DNA from: an uncultured Clostridium sp. | Lineage (GTDB): Bacteria; Bacillota; Clostridia; Lachnospirales; Lachnospiraceae | Assembly: GCA_900538475.1 (NCBI GenBank) | Contig: UPYT01000003.1 | Coordinates: 1 to 64,000, forward strand | DNA length: 64,000 nucleotides | Reading direction: 5' to 3' | Part shown: one piece after another, positions 31,919 through 40,223 of the stretch | Layout: every line of letters begins with the position of its first letter | Position numbering within the stretch: position 1 is the first letter of the stretch | Made by a program: the position numbers and the translations under genes | The notes under the pieces: model-generated | Told to the model about the DNA's origin: nothing | Seen by the model: the letters and a program-made list of their open reading frames with translations, nothing else | Database searches by the model: none

Positions 31919-34510
31919 ATGAATATTAATAAATTTACTCAGAAGTCTATGGAAGCGGTACAGAACTGTGAGAAATATGCCTATGAGTACGGAAATCAGC
32001 AGATTGAGCAGGAGCATTTGTTTTACAGCCTTCTGACTTTGGAGGACAGCCTGATTCTGAAACTGCTGACGAAAATGGGAATTTCCAAAGAGATGATTGT
32101 CAATGAGGCAGAGCAGAAGCTGGCGGGACTTCCGAAGGTAAGCGGCAGCAGTCAGGTATATATCAGCAGTGATCTGAACAAGGTGCTGATTCATGCAGAG
32201 GATGAATCGAAGGGCATGGGAGATGAATATGTATCGGTAGAGCATATTTTCCTGGCTCTGATGAAGTATGCAGACAGAACCTTGAAGGAGCTGTTCAGGC
32301 AGTACAGCATCAGCAGGGATTCGTTTTTGCAGGCCCTGTCTACGGTGCGGGGAAATCAGCGGGTGGTCAGTGACAATCCGGAGGCAACCTATGACACTTT
32401 GGAAAAATATGGATATGATCTGGTGGAGCGGGCCAGGGATCAGAAGCTGGATCCGGTGATTGGCCGTGACAGTGAGATCCGGAATGTGGTTCAGATTCTG
32501 TCCAGAAAGACAAAAAATAATCCTGTCCTGATTGGTGAACCTGGCGTCGGAAAGACGGCTGTCGTAGAGGGACTGGCTCAGCGAATTGTCCGTGGTGATG
32601 TGCCGGAGGGCTTGAAAAACCGCAGGCTGTTTGCCCTTGATATGGGTGCGCTTGTGGCAGGAGCCAAGTACAGGGGCGAGTTTGAGGAACGTTTGAAGGC
32701 AGTTCTGGAGGAGGTAAAAAAGAGCGAGGGGCAGATTATTCTGTTCATCGACGAGCTTCATACCATTGTTGGCGCTGGAAAGACAGAGGGTTCCATGGAT
32801 GCCGGCAATCTGTTAAAGCCCATGCTGGCTCGTGGTGAGCTGCACTGTATCGGTGCGACGACTCTGGACGAATACAGAAAATATATTGAAAAGGATGCGG
32901 CTCTGGAACGTCGTTTTCAGCCGGTTCTGGTGGATCAGCCGACAGTAGAGGATACGATTTCTATTCTTCGTGGAATTAAGGATCGGTATGAGGTCTTCCA
33001 CGGAGTGAAGATTACGGACTCTGCACTTGTTTCTGCAGCTGTTTTGTCGGATCGTTACATTACGGATCGATTCCTGCCGGATAAGGCCATTGACCTGGTG
33101 GATGAGGCCTGCGCTCTGATTAAGACGGAGCTGGATTCCATGCCTGCAGAGTTGGATGAGCTGTCCCGTAAAATTATGCAGCTGGAGATTGAAGAGACGG
33201 CTCTGAAAAAAGAGACGGATCATTTGAGTAAGGAGCGTCTGGAGACGCTGCAGAAGAATCTGGCAGAGCTTCATGAGGAGTTTGCAGGAAAGAAGGCACA
33301 GTGGGAGAATGAGAAATCTTCTGTAGACCGTTTGTCGGCTCTTCGTGAAGAGATAGAGCAGGTGAACCGGGATATTGCCACAGCCCAGCAGCAGTATGAT
33401 TTGAATAAAGCGGCAGAGCTGCAGTATGGACGGCTTCCTCAGTTGCAGAAGGAGCTGGCGGCAGAGGAAGAGAAGGTGAAAACTCAGGATTTGAGTCTGG
33501 TTCATGAAAGTGTTACAGAAGATGAGATTGCCCGGATTATTTCCCGGTGGACAGGAATTCCTGTAAGCAAGCTGAATGAAAGCGAACGCAGCAAAATTCT
33601 GCATCTGGATGATGTGCTGCATAAACGGGTAGTAGGCCAGGACGAGGGCGTGGAGAAGGTAACAGAGGCCATTCTTCGTTCCAAGGCCGGAATCAAGGAT
33701 CCTACCAAGCCGATTGGCTCCTTCCTGTTTTTAGGACCTACCGGCGTGGGAAAAACAGAGCTGGCCAAGGCTCTGGCAGAGGCGTTGTTTGATGATGAGA
33801 ACAATATGGTCCGTATTGATATGAGTGAGTACATGGAGAAGCATTCGGTAGCCCGTCTGATCGGAGCGCCTCCAGGATATGTGGGCTATGATGAAGGCGG
33901 CCAGCTGACAGAGGCTGTGCGCCGGAAACCGTATTCGGTAGTGCTGTTTGACGAGGTGGAGAAGGCTCACCCGGATGTATTCAATGTACTGCTTCAGGTG
34001 CTGGATGACGGCCGTATTACAGATTCCACAGGCAAGACGGTGGATTTTAAGAATACGATTCTTATTATGACCTCCAACATAGGTTCTCAATATCTGCTGG
34101 ATGGAATTGATGAGGCCGGACAGATTCGTTCGGAGGCAGAACAGATGGTAATGCAGGAGCTGCGCGCTCATTTCCGCCCGGAATTTTTGAACCGGCTGGA
34201 TGAAACGATTTTATTTAAGCCGTTGACCAAAGACAATATCAGCCATATCGTAGATTTGATGGTGGCAGATGTAAACAGGCGTCTGGCAGATCGGGAGCTG
34301 AAGGTAGAACTTACAGACGGAGCCAAGAGCTTTGTTACGGAAAATGGATACGATCCCGCTTATGGCGCCCGTCCTTTGAGACGATACCTGCAGAAGCATG
34401 TAGAAACCCTAGCAGCACGGATTATCCTGGAAGGTAATATCAGCGAGGGACAGACCATTGTTATTGACAGTTCCCAGGATGGACAAAAGCTGATTGCTTA
34501 TGTGGAGTAA
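31919..34510 (+). CDS. clpB: ATP-dependent disaggregase ClpB
   Basis: Hexameric AAA+ chaperone (863 aa) that pulls proteins out of aggregates with DnaK. Order: Clp-N domain (1-145), first AAA module with GEPGVGKT and [13 protein letters not shown], the coiled-coil M domain (about 395-525, e.g. [17 protein letters not shown]), second AAA module with GPTGVGKT and the C-terminal small domain ([15 protein letters not shown]). The ATG at 31919 follows AAAGGAGGA and matches homologues ([13 protein letters not shown]); an in-frame start at 31763 would run through the promoter. No ClpP-binding loop was noted. Confidence 0.96.
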   Translation: MNINKFTQKSMEAVQNCEKYAYEYGNQQIEQEHLFYSLLTLEDSLILKLLTKMGISKEMIVNEAEQKLAGLPKVSGSSQVYISSDLNKVLIHAEDESKGMGDEYVSVEHIFLALMKYADRTLKELFRQYSISRDSFLQALSTVRGNQRVVSDNPEATYDTLEKYGYDLVERARDQKLDPVIGRDSEIRNVVQILSRKTKNNPVLIGEPGVGKTAVVEGLAQRIVRGDVPEGLKNRRLFALDMGALVAGAKYRGEFEERLKAVLEEVKKSEGQIILFIDELHTIVGAGKTEGSMDAGNLLKPMLARGELHCIGATTLDEYRKYIEKDAALERRFQPVLVDQPTVEDTISILRGIKDRYEVFHGVKITDSALVSAAVLSDRYITDRFLPDKAIDLVDEACALIKTELDSMPAELDELSRKIMQLEIEETALKKETDHLSKERLETLQKNLAELHEEFAGKKAQWENEKSSVDRLSALREEIEQVNRDIATAQQQYDLNKAAELQYGRLPQLQKELAAEEEKVKTQDLSLVHESVTEDEIARIISRWTGIPVSKLNESERSKILHLDDVLHKRVVGQDEGVEKVTEAILRSKAGIKDPTKPIGSFLFLGPTGVGKTELAKALAEALFDDENNMVRIDMSEYMEKHSVARLIGAPPGYVGYDEGGQLTEAVRRKPYSVVLFDEVEKAHPDVFNVLLQVLDDGRITDSTGKTVDFKNTILIMTSNIGSQYLLDGIDEAGQIRSEAEQMVMQELRAHFRPEFLNRLDETILFKPLTKDNISHIVDLMVADVNRRLADRELKVELTDGAKSFVTENGYDPAYGARPLRRYLQKHVETLAARIILEGNISEGQTIVIDSSQDGQKLIAYVE

Positions 34511-34545
34511 GTGCTTTTTGGAGAAGGCTGCAGCAGACGGAAGGT

Positions 34546-34580
34546 GTCAGGTTATGGTTCACAGGCCTGACTGAAAATAG
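34546..34580 (+). other. Short hairpin behind clpB
   Basis: GTCAGG (34546-34551) pairs with CCTGAC (34566-34571), then TGAAAAT. The right arm and following bases resemble the inverted repeat at 20340-20355. It may stabilise or end the clpB message. Confidence 0.3.
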
Positions 34581-34623
34581 GTACAATGCCGATAAAAGAC
34601 ACAGAAAATTCACAGAGATGCGC

Positions 34624-34652
34624 TTGACATTCACGGAAATAAGCGTTATATT
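34624..34652 (+). promoter_or_regulatory. hsp20 promoter, twin of the clpB promoter
   Basis: TTGACA (34624-34629), 17-base spacer, TATATT (34647-34652), then GGATAGAACAA. The same elements with the same spacing lie before clpB. No CIRCE half is seen here. Confidence 0.75.
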
Positions 34653-34779
34653 ACGGATAGAACAAAAGGAAGGGATAAGAATTCAATGACCGGCATTGGT
34701 CGATGGATTTTCTTCCTCCGGATTTCCGGTTCCAGAAAAACAAGGTGATTTTGCATCAATAGAGAAGGAGAGATGACTT

Positions 34780-35244
34780 ATGTTAATGCCTAGTATTTTT
34801 GGAGAAGATTTGTTTGACGATTTTATGAGTGATTTTCCGTTTTTCGATGATAAGGCGGAGCGCCGACTGGAGAAAAAGCTGTATGGCCGCCGAGGCAGAA
34901 ATCTGATGAAGACCGATGTGAAGGAGACGGATACAGAATATGAGCTGGAGATGGATCTGCCGGGATTTACGAAGGACGAGGTTTCTGCCTCTGTGGAAAA
35001 TGGTTATTTGACGATTACTGCGGCCAAGGGCGTGGATAAGGATGAGCAGGAAAAAGAAACCCACAAATATATTCGCAGAGAGCGTTATGCCGGAGCCTGC
35101 CAGCGTTCCTTCTATGTAGGTGAGGATGTGACAGAGGCGGATATTAAAGGTGAGTTTAAACATGGTATTTTGAAACTGCATATTCCGAAAAAGGAGGTTC
35201 AGCCAGCAGTGGAAGAGAAGAAGTATATTTCTATCGAAGGCTGA
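34780..35244 (+). CDS. hsp20: Small heat-shock protein, Hsp20/alpha-crystallin family
   Basis: Holdase chaperone (154 aa) that binds unfolding proteins without ATP. A short N-terminus (MLMPSIFGEDLFDDFMSDFPFF) precedes the alpha-crystallin domain (about 45-145) with the DLPGFTKDEVSASVENGYLTI and GEFKHGILKLHIPKK signatures (the A-x-x-x-N-GvL motif appears as GEFKHGIL). AAGGAG precedes the ATG. The promoter matches that of clpB, so they are probably induced together. Confidence 0.95.
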   Translation: MLMPSIFGEDLFDDFMSDFPFFDDKAERRLEKKLYGRRGRNLMKTDVKETDTEYELEMDLPGFTKDEVSASVENGYLTITAAKGVDKDEQEKETHKYIRRERYAGACQRSFYVGEDVTEADIKGEFKHGILKLHIPKKEVQPAVEEKKYISIEG

Positions 35245-35285
35245 CAGAAGCGCTGACAAAGCGCATTAGAGGAGAAGTCCTTTCA

Positions 35286-35316
35286 GGGGCGCCGGGTTGT
35301 CCGGCGCCCCGTTTTT
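35286..35316 (+). terminator. Rho-independent terminator of hsp20
   Basis: GGGGCGCCGG (35286-35295) pairs perfectly with CCGGCGCCCC (35301-35310), then GTTTTTG. Confidence 0.93.
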
Positions 35317-35319
35317 GCG

Positions 35320-35348
35320 TTGACGCAGGGATGCATTTGTATTAAAAT
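35320..35348 (+). promoter_or_regulatory. Promoter of the malic enzyme gene
   Basis: TTGACG (35320-35325), 17-base spacer, TAAAAT (35343-35348). Confidence 0.7.
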
Positions 35349-35398
35349 GAAGTCAGCCAAGAATCAGGCGAATCTACATTTTACGGGAGGATACTTTT

Positions 35399-36586
35399 GT
35401 GGATAAAAAACAGCTGGCAATTGAGAAGCATAAAGAATGGAAAGGGAAAATCGAAGTGATTTCCCGGGCGCCTGTAACCAACAGAGAGGAGCTGGCTCTT
35501 GCCTATACGCCTGGCGTGGCAGAACCCTGTCTGTTGATTGCCGAGGATGAAGAGAAGGCTTATGATTATACAAGAAAGGGCAACCTGGTTGCTGTTATCA
35601 CAGATGGTACGGCAGTGCTGGGACTGGGGGATATTGGCCCTTCTGCAGGAATGCCGGTTATGGAAGGAAAGTGTGCTCTGTTTAAAACCTTTGCGGATGT
35701 GGATGCATTTCCTTTATGCGTGAATTCCAAGGATGTAGATACGATTGTGAATACGATTGCTTTGATTTCTAAGAGCTTCGGCGGAATCAATCTGGAGGAT
35801 ATTGCGGCGCCTCGCTGCTTTGAAATTGAGAAGAAGCTGAAAGAGGTTTGCGATATTCCGGTGTTCCACGATGATCAGCATGGAACTGCGATTGTTGTGG
35901 GAGCAGCTCTTCTGAATGCAGTGAAGGTGACCGGAAAAACCATGGGACAGCTGCGTGTGGTAATTAACGGCGCAGGTGCAGCCGGTGTTTCTATTGGAAA
36001 GCTTTTGATTGCTATGGGCTTTGGAAATATTATTATGTGTGATATTCATGGCATTATCTGTGAGGGTGATGAAAACTTAAATTCCGGACAGGAGGAGATT
36101 TCTCATATCAGCAACCAGAACAAGGAGCATGGAACTCTGGCAGATGCCTTAAAGGGAGCGGATATTTTTGTCGGCGTTTCCCGTCCAAATCTGGTAACAA
36201 AGGAAATGGTTGCGTCTATGAACCAGGGAATTGTATTTGCTATGGCAAATCCGGTGCCTGAGATTATGCCAGATGAGGCAAAGGCAGGCGGAGCGGTTGT
36301 TGTGGGAACTGGACGCTCAGATTATCCAAACCAGATTAACAATGTGCTGGTATTCCCGGGACTGTTTAAGGGAGTTCTGGCTGTGCGCGCGAGAGATATT
36401 ACAGAGGGAATGAAGATTGCTGCAGCTCATGCTATTGCAGCAGTGATTCCGGAGGAAGAGCTGACGGCGGAGTATGTGATTCCGTCATCCTTTGATAAGC
36501 GGGTAGCCCTGGCAGTTGCCAATGCAGTGGCGCAGGAGGCTGTCAAAGAGGGAATCAATCGTGTGCCCTATGAGGAAATTGTGTAA
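35399..36586 (+). CDS. Malic enzyme, NAD(P)-dependent
   Basis: Oxidative decarboxylase of malate to pyruvate (395 aa, short bacterial type). Seen are the substrate segment AYTPGVAEPC, the lysine/aspartate region GNLVAVITDGTAVLGLGDIGP, metal-binding EDIAAPRCFEIE and FHDDQHGTA, and the Rossmann turn INGAGAAGVSIGKLL. GGGAGG lies 9 bases before the GTG start. It has its own promoter and terminator. Cofactor preference is not clear by eye, NAD being usual for this group. Confidence 0.94.
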   Translation: MDKKQLAIEKHKEWKGKIEVISRAPVTNREELALAYTPGVAEPCLLIAEDEEKAYDYTRKGNLVAVITDGTAVLGLGDIGPSAGMPVMEGKCALFKTFADVDAFPLCVNSKDVDTIVNTIALISKSFGGINLEDIAAPRCFEIEKKLKEVCDIPVFHDDQHGTAIVVGAALLNAVKVTGKTMGQLRVVINGAGAAGVSIGKLLIAMGFGNIIMCDIHGIICEGDENLNSGQEEISHISNQNKEHGTLADALKGADIFVGVSRPNLVTKEMVASMNQGIVFAMANPVPEIMPDEAKAGGAVVVGTGRSDYPNQINNVLVFPGLFKGVLAVRARDITEGMKIAAAHAIAAVIPEEELTAEYVIPSSFDKRVALAVANAVAQEAVKEGINRVPYEEIV

Positions 36587-36644
36587 GCTTACAGTTATTG
36601 TTGTCTGAGAGAATGTGATTGTTTTATTAATAGAAATGGAGAGG

Positions 36645-36695
36645 GAACTGTTGTTTTATGATTGATCGTGAAGCGACAGTTCTTTCTTTATTTTC
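36645..36695 (+). terminator. Terminator of the malic enzyme gene
   Basis: GAACTGT (36645-36651) pairs with ACAGTTC (36676-36682), extended by wobble pairs, then TTTCTTTATTTT. Confidence 0.7.
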
Positions 36696-36720
36696 TGGAA
36701 TGGAATATAAAAATAATACA

Positions 36721-36864
36721 TAAAAAGTGGAGCTGCCTTTCCCCCACAGAAAGCAGCTCCTCCGGTCACGAACAATAAACCGTACATTATACGCTGGTAT
36801 CCCCATACCAATCTTAAGAAAATTAAGGATGTCGAAAAATCAACGTTCGCTTTTATTTCTTACA
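36721..36864 (-). ncRNA. Candidate minus-strand small RNA
   Basis: A near-consensus minus-strand promoter would start a transcript near 36864; about 140 bases later a terminator hairpin (GGAGCTGCTTTC with GAAAGGCAGCTCC, one bulge, then ACTTTTTA) spans 36760-36722. In between, TGGTAT/ATACCA forms a hairpin with a GGGG loop. No convincing ORF is present and no known RNA family was recognised. It is divergent from the germination gene at 37088. Confidence 0.55.
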
Positions 36865-36899
36865 TGGTATAATATACCATTTCTTTCTTTTTAAGTCAA
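36864..36899 (-). promoter_or_regulatory. Promoter of the small RNA with a palindrome over the -10
   Basis: Minus strand: TTGACT (36899-36894), 17-base spacer, TATATT (36876-36871). A perfect 17-base dyad, ATGGTATA, centre base, TATACCAT (36864-36880), covers the -10, the usual place for a repressor operator. Confidence 0.65.
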
Positions 36900-37023
36900 T
36901 GATATTTGTGCATATTTTATCAGAAAACTTCCCGATAAATCGACAAAGTGTGCAAAAAATACATAGGATTTTCTGGGAATCGAAGGAGGATTTTCGATAG
37001 AAACGCTAATTCTGTCTGCCTTT

Positions 37024-37053
37024 GGATAATTTGTCAGGAAGCGGTACATAATG
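37024..37053 (+). promoter_or_regulatory. Candidate sigma-G promoter of the germination gene
   Basis: GGATA (37024-37028), 18-base spacer, CATAATG (37047-37053), close to the forespore sigma-G pattern. This fits the germination role of the gene downstream. Confidence 0.4.
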
Positions 37054-37087
37054 AGCAGAGAGAATAATGCGAGAGGAGCAGAAGGCT

Positions 37088-38503
37088 ATGGCATTTTCAA
37101 AACAGATGACAGAAAATCTGGAGCATTTTAAACAGATTCTTCAGACAGATAAAAATTTTGATGTAGTATATCGAGTAATTGATATAGCGGGGCGAAAAGG
37201 ATGTCTGTTTTGTGTAGACGGATTTACTAAGGATGAGGTGCTGTTAAAGGTGCTGCAGTCCTGGTGGAGCATTCAGCCGGAGGATATGCCGGAGGATGCA
37301 GATGGGTTTTCCAAGAAATATATGCCTTATGGCGAGGTAGGAGTTCTGGAACAGGAGAAGGATGTGATTGTTCAGCTTCTGTCGGGAATTACCTGTATTT
37401 TTCTGGATGGATATGACAAATGCCTGACACTGGACTGCCGGACTTATCCGGCCAGAGGTGTAGGAGAGCCAGAAAAAGATAAGGTGATGCGGGGCTCCAG
37501 AGATGGATTTGTAGAGACTCTTATATTTAATACAGCATTGATCCGGCGAAGAATTCGGGATCCCAGACTTATAATGGAGATTTTGTCAGCAGGAGAAAGC
37601 TCTCATACAGATATTGCAGTCTGTTATATGGATGGGAGAGTAGATGAAAATCTTTTGAAAGGAGTGAAAAAGCGAATCCAGCAGCTTCATGCCGATGCGC
37701 TGACCATGAATCAGGAGAGTCTGGCAGAGGGAATTTATCCCTATAAATGGTATAACCCTTTTCCGAAATTCAAATTTTCAGAACGGCCGGATACAGCGGC
37801 AGCCTGTATTTTGGAGGGAAATATTGTCATTCTGGTGGACAATTCTCCGGCGGCTATGGTGCTACCGTCATCGGTATTTGATATTATTGAGGAGGCAGAT
37901 GATTATTATTTTCCGCCGATAACAGGAACCTATCTGCGGCTTTCCAGAATGCTGACAGCTGTGCTTTCACTGTTTCTGACGCCTACCTGGCTTTTGATGA
38001 TGATGCATCCGGAGGCGCTGCCGGACTGGCTGGAATTTACCAAGCTGGCGGATCAGACCTATGTTCCTCTGATTTTTCAGCTTCTGATTCTGGAATTTGC
38101 CATTGACGGTCTGCGGCTGGCGGCCATCAATACGCCCAATATGCTGACAACGCCTCTCAGTGTGATTGCTGGTATTGTGCTGGGGGAATATTCCGTAAAG
38201 TCCGGCTGGTTCAATTCAGAAACGATGCTGTATATGGCTTTTGTAACCATAGCCAATTACAGTCAGTCCAGTTTTGAACTGGGCTATGCTCTGAAGTTTA
38301 TGCGGGTAATGATCCTGATTCTTACCAGTATCTTTGATGTATGGGGATACGGAGTCGGGGTAGTTTTATCCATATGTGCAGTTGTGTTTAATAAAACCAT
38401 TGCAGGAAAAAGCTATATCTATCCTCTGATTCCTTTCCAGTGGAATGAGGTGAAGAAACGGTTTTTCCGCGGCCGCCTGCCCATGGAGAAAAAAGACGCC
38501 TGA
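37088..38503 (+). CDS. GerA-family spore germination protein (SpoVAF/GerAA-like)
   Basis: Inner spore membrane protein (471 aa) of the GerA family. The N-terminal cytoplasmic domain (about 1-270) includes GSRDGFVETLIFNTALIRRRIRDPRL, the family signature, followed by ILEGNIVILVDNSPAAMVLPSSVFD and four to six membrane spans. GerB and GerC genes are absent here, and the sequence resembles the SpoVAF branch that works with the SpoVA dipicolinate channel. The ATG at 37088 has GAGGAG upstream; an ATG at 37067 overlaps that ribosome site. It ends 2 bases from the convergent asparaginase gene. Confidence 0.87.
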   Translation: MAFSKQMTENLEHFKQILQTDKNFDVVYRVIDIAGRKGCLFCVDGFTKDEVLLKVLQSWWSIQPEDMPEDADGFSKKYMPYGEVGVLEQEKDVIVQLLSGITCIFLDGYDKCLTLDCRTYPARGVGEPEKDKVMRGSRDGFVETLIFNTALIRRRIRDPRLIMEILSAGESSHTDIAVCYMDGRVDENLLKGVKKRIQQLHADALTMNQESLAEGIYPYKWYNPFPKFKFSERPDTAAACILEGNIVILVDNSPAAMVLPSSVFDIIEEADDYYFPPITGTYLRLSRMLTAVLSLFLTPTWLLMMMHPEALPDWLEFTKLADQTYVPLIFQLLILEFAIDGLRLAAINTPNMLTTPLSVIAGIVLGEYSVKSGWFNSETMLYMAFVTIANYSQSSFELGYALKFMRVMILILTSIFDVWGYGVGVVLSICAVVFNKTIAGKSYIYPLIPFQWNEVKKRFFRGRLPMEKKDA

Positions 38504-38505
38504 AG

Positions 38506-39522
38506 CTATACAGGATATAAAATATCACGGTTAATGGTGCGGTACAGCAGTTCCCGCACCATTTGCGGATCCTGGGTCTGGCCAAGAATCCACATCAGCT
38601 TTGTGACAACGGCTTCCAGAGTCATGTCATAGGCTTCTAAAAGTCCGAATTCCTGTTTAATATTTTTCCCAATTTCATAGACGGACATATTGCTGCCTTC
38701 ATTGGTGACCTGGGTTGTCATAACGAGGGTCTTTCCGGAGCGGACAAGCCGTTCAATGGCGCTGTGGAAATCTCCGGTTTCCCGGGCGGGAATACCGCCG
38801 ACGCCGAAGGATTCAATAATGACGGCATCGTAATGTTCTGCCATATAATCAAGAACTCCGGCATCCATAGAAGGAATCAGCTTCAGCAGAGCCACCTTAC
38901 TGTCCAGGTGGTGATAAAAGACTGCCGGGCCGGTAACATGATCCTTGTCGTCCAGATAGAAAATAATGTGGTCATCATGAATCACTGCCACATAGGGAAA
39001 ATTAATGCTGGAAAATGCATTGTAGCTTTTGGTTCGTTCCTTTTTGGCGCGGGTTCCGGCAATAACCTTGCCGTCAAAGACAAGATTTACACCGTGGGCG
39101 CGGCTGCAGGAGGCAAAGCGCAGGCTGTCCAGCAGATTTGTTTTTGCATCTGTAATTTCCAGATCAATCGGTTTTTGGGCGCCGGTAATTACGATAGGCT
39201 TGGGTGAGTTCTGGATAAGGTAGGAAAGAGCTGCGGCGGTGTAGGCCATGGTGTCTGTACCGTGGCAGATAACAAAGCCGTCATACTGGTTATAGTGGTC
39301 CTCAATCGTGCGGGCTATAAGTAGCCAGTGCTCCGGCTGGATATTGGTGCTGTCAATGTTCAGGACCTGAATGGCATCAGCCTGACAAAAATGGCGGGCG
39401 TCAGGCACATAGCTCAAAAGCTCGTCTGAGGTAATCAGCGGCTTCAGCCCAGTTTCGCTTCGTTTGGAGGCAATGGTTCCGCCTGTGGCAATCATCAGAA
39501 TCCGTTTATTTTCCTGGTTCAT
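38506..39522 (-). CDS. ansA: L-asparaginase, type I
   Basis: Cytoplasmic amidase (338 aa) giving aspartate and ammonia. The first catalytic Thr is in IATGGTIAS near the N-terminus, the second motif is FVICHGTDTMAYTAAALS, and GAQKPI, NLLDSLRFA and GVGGIPARE are typical. The true start is the ATG at 39522 with AAAGGAGC upstream; a longer in-frame extension to 39696 has no support. No signal peptide is present, consistent with type I. Confidence 0.94.
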   Translation of the reverse strand: MNQENKRILMIATGGTIASKRSETGLKPLITSDELLSYVPDARHFCQADAIQVLNIDSTNIQPEHWLLIARTIEDHYNQYDGFVICHGTDTMAYTAAALSYLIQNSPKPIVITGAQKPIDLEITDAKTNLLDSLRFASCSRAHGVNLVFDGKVIAGTRAKKERTKSYNAFSSINFPYVAVIHDDHIIFYLDDKDHVTGPAVFYHHLDSKVALLKLIPSMDAGVLDYMAEHYDAVIIESFGVGGIPARETGDFHSAIERLVRSGKTLVMTTQVTNEGSNMSVYEIGKNIKQEFGLLEAYDMTLEAVVTKLMWILGQTQDPQMVRELLYRTINRDILYPV

Positions 39523-39650
39523 GGTATAGGGCTCCTTTGGGTAAATATTTCGAATGGGAAGGGAATGTCTCTTGTTTTTTGTCTGGAAGCATTGTAAACT
39601 GATAAAGAACTGTCTGAAAGTTTTTGCTTCGGACAGATTCATCATAATAT

Positions 39651-39803
39651 TGTAACAGTTCAGCTTTGCATCTTCTTGCCCGTTTACAGCGGACAAGAGG
39701 CTTTAGGCGTCCGCCTTATGTGGATTCGGTCAGAAAAAATCTTATGAAAGCAAGCTTTCAACGAGTTTTTCTGACCGAATCCCCGCAAGTTTGAACTGTT
39801 ACA
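39651..39803 (+). repeat. MITE-like element with 12-bp terminal inverted repeats (repeat family 2)
   Basis: A 153-base element bounded by perfect terminal inverted repeats TGTAACAGTTCA (39651-39662) and TGAACTGTTACA (39792-39803). Inside is a 17-bp perfect inverted repeat (39722-39738 with 39766-39782), which itself encloses GAAAGC/GCTTTC, and a GCGGAC/GTCCGC pair. Its left half recurs inverted at 11983-12045. No transposase is encoded. Clear target duplications were not seen. Confidence 0.65.
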
Positions 39804-39873
39804 TCATATCACAGAAAATTGACGCAGAACAGAGGGATTTTCTGTTAGGCGCCAGAGGAAAGGATGGATAGGT

Positions 39874-40053
39874 ATGGCAGGAATTCCCAAGGATCCGGTT
39901 ATGTTGATGAGCTTTTTAAATACAAAGCTTCGTGATCGGTATTCGTCATTGGAGGAGCTTTGCCAGGATCTGGAGGCAGATCAGGCGGAGCTGGAAAAAA
40001 AGCTGGAAACTATAGATTACCGGTATGATGCTGGAAAAAATCAATTTGTGTAG
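39874..40053 (+). CDS. DUF4250 domain-containing protein
   Basis: A 59-residue protein that begins MAGIPKDPVMLMSFLNTKLRD and ends YRYDAGKNQFV, the full-length pattern of the small DUF4250 family common in gut Clostridia. Function is unknown; the family is short, acidic and probably a helical hairpin (SLEELCQDLEADQAELEKKLETID). A purine-rich GGAAAGGAT precedes the ATG. It lies just behind the MITE-like element. Confidence 0.85.
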   Translation: MAGIPKDPVMLMSFLNTKLRDRYSSLEELCQDLEADQAELEKKLETIDYRYDAGKNQFV

Positions 40054-40067
40054 AGGTTTGAAAGCAG

Positions 40068-40213
40068 GGCGAGAAGAGCAAGGCTCGAGAAGTGAAGATT
40101 TAAGAAGCAGAAGCTGTGAGAGCCGGGAATTGGCGAGAAGCAGTAAGCTGTGGAAGGAGAGAAGAGCAAGCCTCAATAAGCAAAAGCTGCGAGGAACGGG
40201 AATCGGCAGAGAG
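40068..40213 (+). repeat. Imperfect direct repeat, purine-rich
   Basis: Two copies of about 55-70 bases share GAGAAGAGCAAG, a CTC, AAG/AAAGCTG, GAG and GGGAAT-CGGC in order (about 40070-40138 and 40160-40213). They fill the gap before cardiolipin synthase. A frame is open through them but begins without support. Confidence 0.45.
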
Positions 40214-40223
40214 GAGTGGGGGA

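Noticed and set aside
40116..40223. N-terminal extension of cardiolipin synthase
   Set aside because: The extension is a purine-rich direct repeat with no resemblance to the family; the ATG at 40224 has a ribosome site and gives normal length.
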